This document shows, piece by piece, positions 63,761 through 64,000 of a DNA stretch of 64,000 nt. Positions within the stretch are counted from its first letter, which is position 1; each line of letters starts with the position of its first letter. A model generated the notes under the pieces. The model saw nothing but the letters and a program-made list of their open reading frames with translations, was not told the origin of the DNA and searched no databases. The translations under genes and the position numbers were made by a program. Origin of the DNA: Lepidostoma basale (taxonomy: Eukaryota; Arthropoda; Insecta; Trichoptera; Lepidostomatidae); assembly GCA_022606425.2 (NCBI GenBank), contig JAHDVF020000053.1, positions 1,116,001 to 1,180,000 of the forward strand, given 5' to 3'.

Positions 63761-64000
63761 TTGTTTTATAATAATTACGTGAAAAAATGCTCTAAGATAC
63801 AGGGTCACTCGTGTGTTAAAGAGAAATATAGGCTATTTAGGACCAGGTTAATAACATGTTTTATTTCTTCTTTACGTCGTATTTATCTTAAAAAGCCCAA
63901 AGTGCTAAGTGGTTTAAACATAAAACAAAGAAAAATGTATTGAACTGTTTACACTTTATTATATTTGATACTGGTTCTGATTTAAAAAAATGGTTTGATT

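Noticed and set aside
46256..64000. TM1-TM2 exons of the receptor upstream of 43821
   Set aside because: I looked on the minus strand for a splice-bounded NLALAD / CIPFQ-type exon and saw none; the only GC-rich stretches there belong to LINE, SINE or pogo copies.

Overview
The window is animal nuclear DNA, very AT-rich, and almost certainly from an insect. Lepidoptera is the best guess: there is a Helitron with moth/butterfly-type termini, tRNA-derived SINEs, and dense small non-LTR retrotransposons. There are no bacterial-type genes.

Only one host gene is visible. Three short exons on the minus strand (43673-43821, 28028-28149, 26435-26532) have good splice signals and compatible codon phases. 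They join into part of a rhodopsin-class peptide GPCR covering TM3, the DRH motif, TM4, extracellular loop 2 and early TM5. The protein closely resembles the insect leucokinin receptor (Lkr). The introns are about 15.5 kb and 1.5 kb. The exons for TM1-2 and for TM5-7 plus the tail are not seen, so most of the window reads as introns of this gene.

The rest is layered mobile DNA. (1) A non-LTR family ending in a tetranucleotide TTAG tail has about 19 fragments; five shorter non-autonomous elements (called S1 here) share its 3' end. (2) Several other LINE families are present: RTE-like lineages with GAA-repeat tails, a Jockey/R1-like family with three copies, and a family with a C-terminal zinc finger. 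A second parasite (called SINE2) shares the 3' end of a GAA-tailed LINE. (3) Two tRNA-derived SINE families occur. (4) DNA transposons: two Tc1/mariner copies with broken transposases, two pogo/Tigger-like internal-deletion derivatives with subterminal repeat arrays, a third Tigger-like remnant at 60639-61400, a hAT end at 31056, and a Helitron at 51361-54572 that contains other elements. (5) An unclassified ~520 bp repeat (R520) has seven or more copies, one of them an inverted dimer.

The most interesting signal is a set of at least five repeat families, many arranged as inverted dimers. Their cores read CTGANGA, T, a short hairpin, GAAA, a very short loop, then GTC or GTA. This matches the conserved core of minimal type I hammerhead ribozymes like those of Penelope-like elements. 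A fragment of a Penelope-type GIY-YIG endonuclease lies at about 53990-54325, so a possible autonomous relative is present. Two families carry TTGATAA instead of CTGATGA; this double change would turn the 3-8 base pair of the hammerhead core from C-G into U-A.
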